Shown here: in pieces, positions 27,301 to 42,300 of the stretch | Layout of the letters: each line of letters opens with the position of its first letter | Numbering within the stretch: the first letter of the stretch is position 1 | Notes under the pieces: generated by a model | The model's input: the letters and a program-made list of their open reading frames with translations, nothing else | Database searches by the model: none | Told to the model about the DNA's origin: nothing | From: Formicarius rufipectus | Lineage: Eukaryota; Chordata; Aves; Passeriformes; Formicariidae | Length of the DNA stretch: 64,000 nucleotides | Direction: 5' to 3' | Assembly: GCA_013399695.1 (NCBI GenBank) | Contig: VXAU01006135.1 | Span: 1,122,553-1,186,552 of the forward strand | Translations under genes and position numbers: made by a program

Positions 27301-30300
27301 TAATGGCATTGATATACTTGGTCTTCTCTAATGCATTGCTTATTAACTGACTAAAACAACACTAACAAGGCACATGTTAAATGGATTAAAAAAAGTCAGA
27401 TGATCTCTAACCGGGAATTGTGAACAGGAAATCACTAGAAATATGTTTTTCTACAGGTCTATCAGGAAACAGAACTTGGTCATAAATTGTTTATTTCCAC
27501 CAGTAAGTGGAAAAAACCCCAAACTCCCCATTCACAAAGATGGGCTGCAAAGATAACAACAAAGGACGGAGTCAAGGCGCAAAGCAATTTAAGCTTCTCA
27601 ATAAACCACAAATAGGTACACTTAGATAGCACAAAGATTACCTCTTGACAAACCAAGGTAACTGTGGCAGACTTTAGAAATGCTGAAATGAAAGACTGAT
27701 AGAGGCAATACCAAGCCTGCAATGCTGACAAAAGGGTTAAAACAATTATTCTTGGTATAAAAGCCACACAATCAAAAAGGGAAAGAACTCACTGATTCTG
27801 ATCTGACTGTGTTTCGCTGGCAGAGCCCCCTGTCCAGCCCCAGTGTATGTGCCTCACACAACACACAGGTGCCTTGGTGATGGTGCCAGGAGAACTGGCT
27901 ACACAGCACTAAAAAAATTTTAACACAGATATGGGGGTCAATCTGCCCATCTCATCAAAAAAACCTGAAGCTGAACCTCAACAGGACTGCATTAGTGTTC
28001 ACTGGAAGTACAGATTCATTTTTTCTTAATAAAAATCTGTCCATGGAGTTATTTATCCCAAGTCCCATGGCTCGGCAGGTGAAACCAGACTAGAAACAAC
28101 ACAGAAAATGCTGTTTCCTGGGGTAGCCATTTGCTCTGTTTTTGATATTGAAGGTAATATGAATTTAAGTACCTACCAACCGTTCTGTCTGTTCTTCTAC
28201 CACTGGAAATTCTGAGAAAATTCAAACTTTCAAAGCTATGTTCTTCTTGCTCAAGCAGGAATTAATCCAGGGAGGTTTTGGCAAGATGCATTAAGTACTC
28301 TATAATCTCTTCTACTCTGAAGCTCTACAAATAACACTGTTTCTGCTGGTTGTAGTAGGAGCTGTATAAAGAACAATCACTGCCACAAGCAAAACAGAAG
28401 CAAAGTCCTCTCTCAGAAAATCCAAAGCCTTTGTATTGCAAGAAACTATTCTAAAAAAACAACTTGCAGAAGAGTACAACTTTTAATTGCTCACCTGTGA
28501 CCAGACAGGTCAAAGAAATGCTTAAAAACACCCTTTTTCATTTGGAAATAAATTACTGTGGAATGCAACACAGAGGGGGACAGCAGAGATCCACACTGCC
28601 TCAAACGGGGGTTTTTGTTGTCCCTTGCTCAAATGCAAGACCTGATTAAAGCCTGACAGCCTTAACAAACGCAGTGAGTGCCGCCGATGCTTCCCCAACA
28701 CAATCCCTCCCTTCGGAAGTAGGGCACGTCTGACAGCTCATCGCCCTCTAGCCAGGCAGAAGCTGTCAGACACTCAACAGCCTTCAGTCACTCTGGGTTT
28801 GGGACCAACAAGACAAAGAATGCTCACCATGAATCCTCCAGACCTCCCTGTTCCACACTCAGGGGAAAAAAAACTTGTGGCAAGGTGAGCTTTCCTCTAT
28901 CGAAAAAGCCGAGTGCAACTCGCTAGCCACCTGTGGCTCTTCCAAGCAGACCTGCACATATTCTTCCACTTTCCTCAGGGTTTCTCTAACTGGACATGTT
29001 CCTAATAAATAGCACCTATGGATGGCTGGCAGGCAGATTGGCAAGAGACTCACTGTGCTTCCTATCTTGTGAACAAGAATAAGCAGAGACTTACTGACAT
29101 TCAAGGCAGGTCCATTTCATGGTACCACCCTGTGAGCCTCAGACCATTTCACAAGTGTTTTAAACACATTCCTAGAGGACAAAGAATGACTACAGCTCAT
29201 AAAAGCTGTATGAAATAGGGGCTTTTGAACAAGGTTACGTAAATACCTTTGAGAAGGCACATTCAAAATGCATCGAGAGGGTCAAGTGAATTGACTGCTG
29301 CATTTTTGTTGTTTCTACAACAGCTACCAACAAATAGAGCTGTTCACCTAAAAAAGGAGGTAAGCTATAGAGAGAAGATACAGATCAAGGGAAAATAAGA
29401 TGTGATCGTGAGACCAGTTCAAACCCTGCTCCATGTCTGATGCTTTTTATACCAGTAATGTCAGGCTCAGTCATCCTCCATCCCTTTGCCAAGGAGAAGC
29501 ACCTGCTGTCACCCCAGCGATGCACACGGCAGTCTCAGAGAAGCAAGCCAGGAGGGAACAATCTCCTGCATGCAGTGCTCTTAGGACCCAACAATTAAGC
29601 TCAGGCTGTCACTGCCACAATTCACTGCAATCCAGCTATGAGGGGTACCTTGTTCCGTGCTTAGTGCAGCTCTTTATGACAGCACCCATTTAATCCATAG
29701 TTTATTTACAATACAGACTCCTTACATTTGTCCAAGCTAGCATTTATTTAATGCATATTGTCCATGAATACCAAGAAAGCATACTCCTATCACATTATAA
29801 CTCTTGCTTTTACAAGAATTTAGGAAAAAAACATACAGCCTTCTCCACGCAAATCTGAGACAAGCACTTGTTTTTTGCCTCTTGCAGTAAGGTGACTGGG
29901 TGCAAGTTTTTGGGAACCTTCCAATTACTGTACTTTGGGTGCCTTTATTAGTTCTTTTGAGAAGACCCTACTTCTACATTAGGAAAAAACAGCAGTATTT
30001 AAGTGCAATACAATTGCATGTCTAGAGTCCCAGATATACTGTGATGCTACAGTACACCTACAGTTAAGCAGCACAACTTATCCTTGGTTAGAAATAGTTA
30101 CCAGCAAACTCTGAGTTCAGTAGATCCTTCTTAAGCTACTTCTGGAGAGTAAAGCCAGGTGCCAGACTCAATGGGATGCCCTTGTAAGAGAGCCCCTCCT
30201 AAGTAACATGCTTGTAGCTTCATAACAAGCAAAGCTAACCCCAAATCTCAAGGAAAATCCCTCTATGTTCCACAGCACCTGCAAAAGCTATAAAAGGACA

Positions 30301-33300
30301 CAAAGATCTTCACATGGGACAAGATCCCTCAAGCAAATCCCCTCCCTGGGCATCAGAGCCCTGAGACCCCAATAACAAAGGTTGGGCCCTTCCCCTCAGA
30401 TACCTGCAGGGAGAAAATTCCTATTGCTGCCTCACTCCTGGCAATGGCATAGATAAAAGCCCATTCAGGCAGGAGACAGGCCTTTTTTGGGGAGCTTGAG
30501 GGGAGACACGAGTCGCACAATGAGGTCCCATGGGAAGTCTATGCACACAGGGTTTAATAAACTCCAGTCCAAGTGGAAGGGGCTTCTTTGCACCAGGCCT
30601 TCTCCAACAGAGACACCGCTACATGATTAGAAAAATCCCCCAAAGGAAGCCCTTGCAAACAGTGTGCTACATCCCACGTAAACCTCTCCCTTGGGGAGAG
30701 GATAAGAGGGAAAATGAACCAGACATGCAGACACCGCTCACTCAATTTTAATATCTGAATGGGAAGTGCCAGGTACCATGACAACAAGCCTAAAAAAAAT
30801 AAAAGGGGAATAAAAAGAAGTGTTGCCCAAAATGTGAAACAAATCCTATAAATGTCGCTGAAGCAATCAAGTGATAAGCGTTAGCGAGGCAACTGCAACT
30901 CCTGGACCTCCACATCTCTTTGAAAGACAACCACCAGGACCTGAACACGGTGACCTCAAAAACAAAGCACGACTCCCAAAATCCCATCTTCAAGGTACCC
31001 ATAGCAGAATGCAACATGATTCAACCAGCCCCTTGTTGAACTAGGAAGCCTGATTTTTGCCAGGCATTGCCAGAGGAGATTACATGAATTTTGTCTTCTG
31101 TAGTTTTGGCAAATCTCTTAATGCAAGACTGTGTAATTTAATGTCTTGATTTTCAGAGATGCTCAGGCAGTAGCAGTTCTCATGTATATTAAATACTAAT
31201 TGACAGTAGCTGCCATTGCTCAGAATTAGACCCAGTAATGATTCTCACTCCAGAATGGCCCCATATATCCACACAGAAAGCAGAACAAGATGTAGAGCAT
31301 GCTTTGACAGCCTGATGCTGCCCAGCAACATTAGATCCTTCCAAAAACCCTATTACCACACAAGGTTCAAAACGACTTTCAAAAACATGCAATTACTCAA
31401 GTTTTAAACGTGACCATACCAACAACACAAGACATACCTGATCTTGAAAATACTGCCTTACATTCTCCTAAAGGTTTCTGTCATTGCAGGTGTTCTGCAG
31501 CTCATCTGAAACCAGGCTTTGCTCTTACCTGCATTCTACAGAGAGTTCAACCAAGTCAGCTGTGTGACTGCTGTGCTTGAGGACACGGACTAATCTGCAT
31601 GGAAAGCTTCAGTGGCACTTTGAGACAGATGTTGCTGACTTGGCTGGAGCCTTCTGCTGTTCCCATCAGCATAGCATGGAAGCATTTTATCTCTGAAACG
31701 CACCTTTCCTCACAAACCCCACTGAGGAAAGCACTTTCATTCCTACTATGAAGAGGAGAAACTGAAAGGCATCACAATTTCCAGGGTGAACTTGGGCAGA
31801 GTAACACAGTCACCATAACAGAGAACTGAAACTGCATCTCCCTCACTCCAAGGCTGAAACCTTATCACTGGTCCATTGAGAGTTGTGCTGGGCTGGAGAT
31901 ATCTTGTAAACAAACACACACATTTCATGCTGCAGAATATATTATCCTCCTTTTCCTTTTTTCTTATGTTTTCCTGCTTTTATCAAGTTTCTTTAAATGC
32001 AAAACTGGATTTTCAGCATGAGTGTGTTCATACTACTGCAAGCAGCTGATTAAGTACATTTTCAAAAGCTCCTGTTCCTGACATACACAAGACAAGTGAG
32101 TTCCATTTATGAACAAATATTTGGATTTTGCTCCCCTCAGTTGACATCTCTTGCTTCCCTTCTTTTCATCTTCTCCTCCCCCTTCCTTCAAGGAGCACAC
32201 AGCCTCTGAATTAGCAGCTGTTCTGAGAAGAGCAAGGCTGCACTCCTCCCTGCTTTGTCCTAGAACAGAAAAGGGACTGTACTATAAAAATCCAGTGTTC
32301 TGGGGACAGGCATGAATGGACAAGAAACAGCCATGACTTGTCTATCCTGAACAGTAAATCCAATGCTGAAGAAATGAATTAAACACAAGAATGCAGGCAC
32401 TAGAGACAAACGGCCCAAGTTCAAGCAAGACTAGTGAGAATGAGTGAAACAAACAGCACTAGAAGAAAACATTCAAAGACATATCAGAACAAAAACGGTG
32501 AGCAGCTGTGTGGAAAGGAATCTACAACAAGACTTAAATGTGTTGTAGGAAACTTTCTCATCCCAAATAGGGGATGTCGCATCAAGGAGACAGGAGTTGG
32601 CATTGTTGGACCACCAGTAAGTACATAAAGAATAACAAAGACCACACAGCTCTAACAAGAAATGTATGTACTGGAGACAAGGCAGGCAAATTTCAGTCAC
32701 CATCAGGTTTTCAAGTTAAGCAAGACCTGAGGCTCAAGTGTGACTTAAGATGCAAGCTCAGAAGTGTCCAGTGTTAAAACACTAAAACAGGGTATCCTTT
32801 GGTTAAACCGTGACTCAGAGAAGATACAAAAGCCTACAGATACTTCAAATGTGTTAAGACTGACTGAAAATGATATATTAAAATGGTGCTACTTAACAGT
32901 TACTCGTAAGAACAGACGAAATTAAAAGAGAGTAAGGAAAAAAAGTTACACGATCTGAAACCAAAGTGCAAAGGCCCTCTGACATGCCAGAAGGTCACAG
33001 AGGTACATGCTTCATTTACAGCACATCTATATTCCCTCCCGCATACCATCCCAAATGGTGGCACTTCGGAAATTAGATGAAAAAGGAAGGCAACTAAAAT
33101 TTAACACTGAACAATGGAGCAGAAACCAAAGGCAAACCAAATGAAAGAGGGATTTTTCAATGGTCAGGCTTCAATCAAAAGGACAGTTAAGTTGGGACCA
33201 AAGTGAGTGCACACTGTACCATACACATAGTTTCAGTACAAATGTACCAAACCTGCATATATATACAAAAAAAAAAAAGAAGAGGAGTGTCAGGCCCCAG

Positions 33301-36300
33301 AATCAAAGATTGAGAAACCCCACTATTCTAGAAGATGATGGTAGTGAGTGGTGGAGTGATGGGAGAAGAAAGGCAGAAGGACAGAGCCTGTGCCCTGGCC
33401 AAGGTCCCCACTGTCACCAAGGGGCAGAGAACTCCATGAGTACAGTTGTGGCTCATCAAAGTAACCCCCAACTTGGTGTGGGGTGACAGGTTTCTATTAA
33501 AAGGCCAAGAACACAGACCCTCAATAAGAATTACCCAAGCAGAGGAACTGGGAAAGACACAGTCCAGATATGAAAATCCAATGTATCATCAAACCCGGCA
33601 TCATTTCATGTGGCAACAGTGGAAGTAATGCTTCCAGCCTAAAGGAAACAGCAGAGGAACATAAAACTGGAGAAAAATAAGAGTTTGTTTTACAAAACAA
33701 GAATATTAAGTAGGACATAGTATACTGCAGCAGTAATATCTGCAACCTGATTGACTGCAAATTTCAAAAGCCCTGGTAATTTTGTCATTAAATGACTTAA
33801 TTCAGCAACAGTTAAGGTTTTTGTACCTCAGCCTCTGTCAGACAACAAAAAACAAAAGCCACCAACAAATACCAACAAATTTCACAGTAATTTGGAACAA
33901 TGACTCTGAATACCTGTTCTGTCTCATCAACAGCCTACTAATTAAACTCTGAGCTCTACTAACCAGCTTTTCCAATGCACAGAGGAAAGTAATTTATTAC
34001 AGACTGGAATACAAAATTCAGTATTAACAACACAACCCGTGACTGCAGCATTTTTAATCTGATCAGCAGAAACATAAATAAAAGCTGCAATCTGACAGCT
34101 AAGAAGGTTAATCTGTAATAGTTAGATTTACGTAGATTACTTCACACAGCATCTGGAAAGATGCTGAGAAAGGTAAAGCTACTTTACCCTACTGCAAAAT
34201 GTGCTACCTATAAAAATTTTGCTATCCACTGATACATAAACTGCAGGGAGCCTACTTCACAAATTTGTTTCACCTTTAAGACAGAACTTTCAAGAATTTA
34301 AAAGCAAGTGCAGGAATTCAGGTATGTTTCAATTGTTTGTAATATTTCTTTTAGGTACTTGCAAGGTAATAGAAGTAATGAAAACTGTTTAAGGAGAAAA
34401 TATTATGACTGCTGTGTGCACATACTACTTAGTTCTATCACTTAAAATTCTTGGTAATTTTGTCAAAAAGAATACTAGCAAGAATAACCTCCTTGAAGAA
34501 TCTTCTCCAGACTGAAAATATTTTTGCTTTCAAGGTGGCAGATTCCACCTGTATCAGCTATGATATTATCCACATGTATGGCACCAGAGGTACCTTGGCT
34601 TGGTGTCATGAGTACAAGCCATTTTTGGTGGCCAACCAACACAGAAAACAGTAGGCTCTAATGATGCATAACTCCTGTAAAAGGCTTTTCACAACATTAA
34701 ACATGTAGGCGGTAAACAGAAGAAAAGGTAAATACACATTTTCCCTTTAGTTTCTAGCTTGGCAAAGTACCTAGACATACCTAACCTGGAGCACATCAGT
34801 ATCAATTCCTACCAACAAACACCACCAAGGTAGCAGAGAAACTATTCCAATGCAGGAGAAAGCATAAGGGAAAAATATGTCATCAGTCAATCTCCCAAGC
34901 TGCTCATGTTTGGGGCTTTTTTTTTTTTAATATTTGGTTCAAGACAAAGTGACTTCCAGAACAGGAAAATATTTAAAGGAAAAGAAGTGCACTGGTAAAT
35001 AGAAATGACACAGATAGAGCAAGTAGGAGAACACAGGAGTCTAAAAAAGGAACTGCTGGAGAATAGCTCTTTCCTGTTACATGTCCTATCTTCTCATGCC
35101 CTACCTAGTGTCCTCACAGCAGGGAAAGGCAAAACACCCCCTCCATTCAGCCAACAAGAAGAACCCTTGGGAAGAAGGTAGCCTCATTTTGTGGGTCCTG
35201 GAATGCTGCAGCAAGAGGGATGTAGCCTGTTGATATCTAATTTAAGGTGCTTTAAAATGTGTGTGAGCATCATTATGTGGATAGGGCAGCAGGGAGATGA
35301 GAGCTGGTACTGCAGGAACAGCAGCCCCTCTAGTACAGCAACAATTAATCACACTGGCAATGCTGCCATTTGCTCGCTTGCAGGTGAGTATGACGCAGCT
35401 TTTTGTCCATCTGCTTTTGCAACACCCCTTAGAAACCATCTAATGGAACAAGAAAAAAAAAGGCAGTTTGGGCTCTTATGAACAAAAATAATAATGTTCA
35501 GGATTTCCCCCCGCCCCCCTCAAGCTGACATACTCCACCGATGAGAGAGATGCTGAGTGTCATAAGAACAGCAGAATGGGTCAGAGCAGAGGTCTGCCTG
35601 ATTTAATATCCTGTTCCCAGCAGCACCTGCAAGTCAGTGACTTGCACTGAAATTCCTAGCAGGGACAAGCAGGAACATTTGCAAAGTCAGTGACTGCTCA
35701 ACAAGAATGGAGAAAAGCAGCTAAAGAAATGGCTTTGGACCCCAGAGCCATGATTGCTCTGCTCCCCTCTTTCTAGAATAAAAATATCACAGGCATGAGA
35801 GGAACCACAAAACTGTGGCATCACAAATATGGGAAACATGCCATCTGAGCAAAGCCAGTCTTAATACACACACAGAGAAGCAGAAGAGCCCAAACAAAAC
35901 TCAGGCTGTACCACAAATGGTTTAAGTCAGAGGCTGCAGTAGTCTATTGATGACTGTTCCAGGACTGAAGCACAGGACACGAAGAGAATACTGCTGAAAT
36001 CCAGAGATTTGTTGGCAAACACTGTCCATCAGAGCAACTTCCAGCAGCCCAGATTCCTGAGATGGTTATCTGTGCTGACTACAAGCACACAACTGCCAGT
36101 GAGCTGCATACAAAGGCTGCTGGACTCCCAGTTCAGGCAGCAAGAGAAACTATGCTTTAAGTGGGAGAAAAGAGTAAGTGGTGAGCAGTGTCAAGGTGCA
36201 GAAAACCCCCACAAATATCCCTGTGCATAACAATTAGAAATTAACACCTCTTAACCATAAATTAATTTAAGATAAAGCCTGTTTCCAAGCATGTGGACTG

Positions 36301-39300
36301 AGCCTTTGAAGTTTTCCAGACGCAAAGGAGAAGGAAAGTATTTAAGGCCAGGAAAAATCTCGCAGCAGTAGATATGCCAAAAGGAACTCTGCCCTCTATA
36401 GATGGCATCCCACTTGACAAAGAGATATAAACAGGTTGGCCTGATAACGTAAAATGGGTCCTTAAGTCACAGATTAACTCCAAAAGAAGATTTGAATGAT
36501 GGGGTCTGAATGGATAGAACATGAAAAACCACATGGATCAGTTTAGGCACTTCTTCTGAGGCAGCAGAAAAGAGGAAAGAATTGCAGAGGATGTACACAC
36601 TTCCACGGGCAGCAGATCCCAATACTGGTCTGAAGGTCTCAGGCTGACTGTTCACAAGAGCCAAGGTGAAGATCTTGGCAAAATTCTTCTGGCTGTAGAG
36701 GAAACAAACTTGCTAGAAGTCAGATGATGAGAGATCAAATGAGACCAGACAGGAAGCAAGGACTTCCTGGCTGACTCTGTGAATCAGCTACTGCAGGCAG
36801 GTCAAGTAGTCCTGGTCACAAGTTTACTGAACATCATCTAAAAGCAAAGAAACTCCTAATGCAGTGTTGGTGAAAAACAGCCTTCTGAGAAAGGAGAGCA
36901 GTAGGCAAATCCCTCTCAAAACCATTTAAACTGGTTTTACAGGAGTTGCATCTGTTCCTGGACAAGTTGTCTACCAAGAGCACTGGGGAGGCAGAGTGAC
37001 AGTTGTGCTGCTCGCTGGTGTGGCTGAAGGGCAGATCTTCTTGAGCAGCAGGGAATGGATGAACACTGGCAATGTCAGCCTTGGAACCCCAAAAGGTATC
37101 TAGGTGGGCTCCCTACTGTTGCCCCAAAAGACCACAGCTGGAAGATAGTGCATCACCAGCAGACACTGCTGCCAGTCTCCCAGAGCTTTCCTGGCACTCT
37201 CATTCAGTCCTCCCTTTTCCCTTTAGGTGAAAAGCAAAGGGGTTACAAAGAGCTGTGCCTAAGTGCTGAAGCACAGGGTCGGGGCTTCCAGAGGAGAGGG
37301 CAGGATGAGGACATTCTGAAAAAGAACAAGCAACACTGGAAGTTAAGGATGGACTGCCCTCAAACAGAGGGTTCCACCAGAGCCATTTCACCTGGCTGTT
37401 CCCTGGTAGATAGTTACATTCAATGCAAGTGATATGAAGGATGGTAAAAAAGGTCTCAGACAAGAAGGTCAGCAGACACACTGAAAAGCTTCATGAATAA
37501 CCTTGTATCTGGAAGTCATGATTTCAGAGCTGTAGGTGTGCTTGTGCTGTTGACAAAAACCACACTGCTAATCCTTCCCCACTAGACTTGATGGGAAGGT
37601 GATGTTACATACTCAAACCAAGCACTAAAGTCTGAAGAATACACTAAACATGCATTAAAGGCATTTAATGCACTTCAGAGGCAGCTCAGGATTGACACTG
37701 GTGAAGTTAATTAGAAAGCTCTTTCCCAGCACACAGGTCATGCCCACTTGCTTTCTGCCTATTTGCCCCAACGCTTGTTTCAATTGCTTTTTCCCCCAGT
37801 AATCAAGAAATCAAAATTCTTTTGTTCACCAGCACAGAGCAGGCACCAGGCAACTGCAGAGAAGTGATAAAGAAAATGATGGATGCTAATTTGACCGTTT
37901 TCCTCAGCATTTAGCACAGACATCAAACCCCCCAAAAAGCATTTCAGAAATCCAGCAATAAGGAACTGCTACCATTGCTGTGTTCCTTCCCCCACAGTGC
38001 TAAGTTCAGAGACTTAATGCAAATGTTAATTTAAATAATCAATACTTGGGGATTGTCTTCAATCTGCAGCCCTTGAAATAGGATATGCAAAATGGAAATT
38101 CAGTTTATCTCTGCTCAAGAGCAGAATACACTTCAGGAAATAAGCCATAAAAATAACTAGGCTACGAAATTAAGATCAATTTATCAAAGGTCTTTAATAA
38201 CATTCAGAGCTATATATTTAGTCCTTCTAAAATAATTTTAGATTTCAGGTTTAAAAGAATCTGGAACATATCTGTTTTTTTGTATCTCCTAACATTTTAT
38301 TCCACACATGCAATTAGATGTACCAAAGATTATAACTAAAATTAAAAACATCTCTTTCACAGAAAGAATTTTACCTTCTCAGCTCTAACCCACATTAGAT
38401 TTCTGCTTCTGCGGGCATTTCACTTTCAGCTGCAGTTATACTGCTCTATCTGACCACTCTTTCCTCACTGCATTTTGACCATGCGCTCAGCACAAAGAAG
38501 TAACTCCCAAACAAATGTCCTGTACTTACTAAAATGCAGTGAGACTAATCTAAAATCACTTCCTGAAAAACCTAAGTCAATTAACTTAATTTGGTATTAT
38601 TCTTCAGACAAAAGAACTCTAGCAGAGTACTCTGCTGCATAAATATTTTTCCTATTTCAGCAAATACCAAGTTTTTGCTTTCAAGGAAATAGAACGCAAA
38701 AACTCCTTGGCTTCTTACAGAGATTGCCTATACAGCCAATTTAAGGGGCACTACTAAATATGGCATTTAAATGCAATCAAGTTAAATACAAGAATTATAT
38801 ATTCCTCTATATATGGTGAGCACCACAGTACTGATCATTTTTTTCTGTTCTGAAGGACTTGTATTAATTCTCCTCTTCTAGTGCTGCTACCACTCAGTCC
38901 AGGGCAGCAAGATCTGTGCCAAAAAAATGATCAGAGATCAGTGACTAGTTACTACTGCTTTACAGAGAATTACCAAAAACCCCTTCCAAGTCAACAAGGG
39001 AATAAACTACCTCTACAAGGTATTTTTCTCCTAAACCCTGTTATTAGGTGGGCTTATGCCATGAGGCATGAGTGTTTACATACTTTCTAAAGAGTTTATA
39101 AGTCTTATCTAACATAATCCCTACATTCTCTAATCCTATCTGTTTAGGGTATTTTAAGTGGGGAAAAGCGCTGGAACCAGTAATATCTCAAAATGGAAGG
39201 CACTTTACCAGCACAATCAGTGAGCTGGACATCAAATGCAGAAGCAGTTTACGTTCAGATTAGACTTTCAGTCATTTAGGATCAGGTAACTCAATGCTGG

Positions 39301-42300
39301 GTTTCACTTTATTTATCTCCATATGGGTCATTTTTTCCCTTCCCAAAGGACACTTTTGCCACGCCCTTTTACAAAATTCTTCGAGAAAAGATCCAAAAAC
39401 CTCTGGCAGCCTTTGCATGCGAATTTTTCACTGTTCTATCTGCAGTTTCTAAACATCAATAGCTGTCAAGTATTTCCCTTGAATAAAAATAAATCTTTTC
39501 TCCCCTTGACAAAGCAGCACAATTTTACTAATATCTCTGCAATTTTCAGCCTAAGTGTTTCAAATGCAGACTTAACCACGCAATGGTTACCTATTGTCAT
39601 GAACTCTATTAGCAAAAGACCTCTTCCCCATAATTAGATTTAGCCATTAATCCTATTTTTGCTTTGTGTCTTTACATTATGATGAGTCTGAGTCCTCCTC
39701 TGATCCAAAGATGGACAGTGTGACCTCTCAGTCCTCTACTCCATCAGGCATCAAAACCTCTGCAGTTGCCTGCTGCAAACACTGGGCCAACACTAAGAGA
39801 TGTCTGCTGATCAAGGAAAGCTTAAGGAGTGTTTTCCTGCTACTGCACACTTGCCATTAGATCCCAGAGCCTCCCTCCTGGAGAGGTGTACTGCTGAGGA
39901 ACACGGTGATGCCTCCCTGCCTGCCCTCCTGCCTCCCAGGGACATCACCAGTGTACAGTGAATGCCTTCTGCTCCTGAGAATAAAGACCTTCTCCCTCCA
40001 CCGCCTTCAAAACAGCTACCAGTTCCAGATGCTGCTGAAATTCAGGCTGCTTAATTAAGCCCCAAATTTCAGGGAACTCCAGGCATGCCGCTCTGAACAG
40101 CATGTTCTAGATAGAAACACACTTGGTTAAATTAAATCTGGGTCTTGGCTTTTCACAGCAGCACCTTTTCAGTATGTGCTGGTGAGCTGCTTGTTCTATG
40201 GGAAAGGAGGAAAAATTTTTTCATAGGGGTCACAGGATACCAACTTAACAGTGTGGACATACTTCTGAATCAGAAGGGCTTCATGGTGGCTTATTCAGAG
40301 CACAGGTGGAACACCCTTCTCAGCTCAGGAATTTACTTGTTTCTGTGAAGGAATGAGCACTGAACACTGCTCACGTGAAAAACACTTCACTATACTCTTG
40401 ATGCTGCATAATTTCTGATTGCAATTTTACTAGCTTTTGGTTCTTGGATCATGTTTGAACCTCTGAGGAGTGGTCAATCTAGAGAAGACTACCAGTAAAG
40501 CAGTCAATACTTCCTTCTCTCCTAACATGCAACAACACAGCTTATCTGTCCTGGATTTTCATTGGGATCATCAGTATTTACATTACATATACAATGCCAT
40601 GATTATTTCTCAACTGCAGTTTTAAGTCTGCATCAGTCCTATTACAAATACCTGAAATTAAAGTGAAAGACTTCAGTCTTCGTGCATAATCTTCAAGAAA
40701 TTGCAAATTCAAAAGGAACAATTTTAAAAAAAAGAAGTCCAGAGTTGCATTTTGGGCAGAAGAGCAATGAAGTTCCTGATTGTACATGCAAAAAAATCAA
40801 AATGTACCACACAGCAGAATGAAGCAAACTCCATCATAATTTAAGGGAAGCACAGAAATCTTATAAACACTTTGGTGTACAGTGTTTCCAGATCATTTAA
40901 AGATACAAAACATTATTTGAGGTCTAAAGATTTTTAGAGACCAATCACCTGAATCTTCAGAGATATAACTTCCCGGGTAGGTTACAAAGAAAACAAAATA
41001 TAATTCTTAAAAGCTCAGCTAAGGCTACCAAATCAATTAAAAAATTAGTAAGACGCATCCCCTTCTCCCACACACAAACTATGTCAACGCAGACAGCTCA
41101 CTTGGCCAGCAGCAATTACAGGGTCTGACAGATATTATGCTGACTGGATCTTTTGTTTTCAAACACAGGACAAAACAAGTTCAGTACTTCTCTGAAAATT
41201 TTCATGAATTCAAGTGCTCTCCTTCAAGTCATAAGGCATTTGTGACTGGTTTTGTTCATACAAAGAAATAAAGAGCACCTGCTCCACTGTACAGCTTAGA
41301 ATCACTGGTTAGTGTTGAGGCTCACCTGCAGCTGTGGTCTGCCTGCATCAAGTCACCTCCCTTCATCTAATGCTGCTCTAAAAAGTTTACGACACTAAGT
41401 TGGGTTTTTTGGTTTTGTTCTGTTGCCTTTTTTTCCCCCATTAAACTCAAGTTCTTCTCATTTTTTGAGCGCAGCTGATTAAACCTGAACAACTGGGTTG
41501 TTGGACGAAATATGCTGTAGCTATGAAATGGTACAGTAGGGACCAGTTTCACTGTTAATTTAAAATGCTAGAATTAATTAGGTAGTGTAAATGAAGAATT
41601 TAATAAGCACACTTTACAACCACAAGTTCTGCTTTTATTAAACACCCCTGCCAAATGAAGGCAACTATCTTCAGTCTGTTTTTTCTTGTCTCATTCCCTT
41701 AAAATCTCTGCAGTGAAAAAAACATTTCTGCTATTGCAACCCCTCCCCCATAATTAAAATGTATGCCTGACTTCCATCTCCTCTCTCAAGTCATTAGCAT
41801 CCTTAAAAAATGCTACTGTATATCCTGCCTGTTCAGAGAAGCTACCAAACAAAACCCAAGTTTACAATTTTGGTTTTGAATACCAAATTAAAGGCTGTCT
41901 TAGAAGTTGTCATTGCTATTCAACTCAGTACGGTGTACTACCAAATTAGCATAGTTTTTTAGTAAAAGAATATGCTTGTTTAAATGTGTGTCTTTCCAAA
42001 GTAAGGGGGTAACATCACAAACCAGTTTTATTAAAAACTCCTACTACTGTTTTAAGACTGCAAAAAGATTGAGCAGGTGACTATTCCTGACATATATTGT
42101 TTAACCCATTCTTACTAGAAGAGTTCAGATTATACAATTCCTGTGTTGAACAGACTTGCTTTACCTTTGAACGCCTTCAAAAAAACCAAAACCAAACCAT
42201 TTTGGAAGAAAACATGATTCCACAAAAAAATCTGTGCAGCTTCTTGAAAGGGGAAATGGAATCTTCTACATGAACCAAATTAAATTCTACCTAGTCTCAG

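Noticed and set aside
32434..32640. Plus-strand open frame ending near a good donor-like sequence (CCAGTAAGTA)
   Set aside because: No recognisable protein similarity and no matching upstream acceptor or downstream exon. A single donor-like match is expected by chance in 64 kb.
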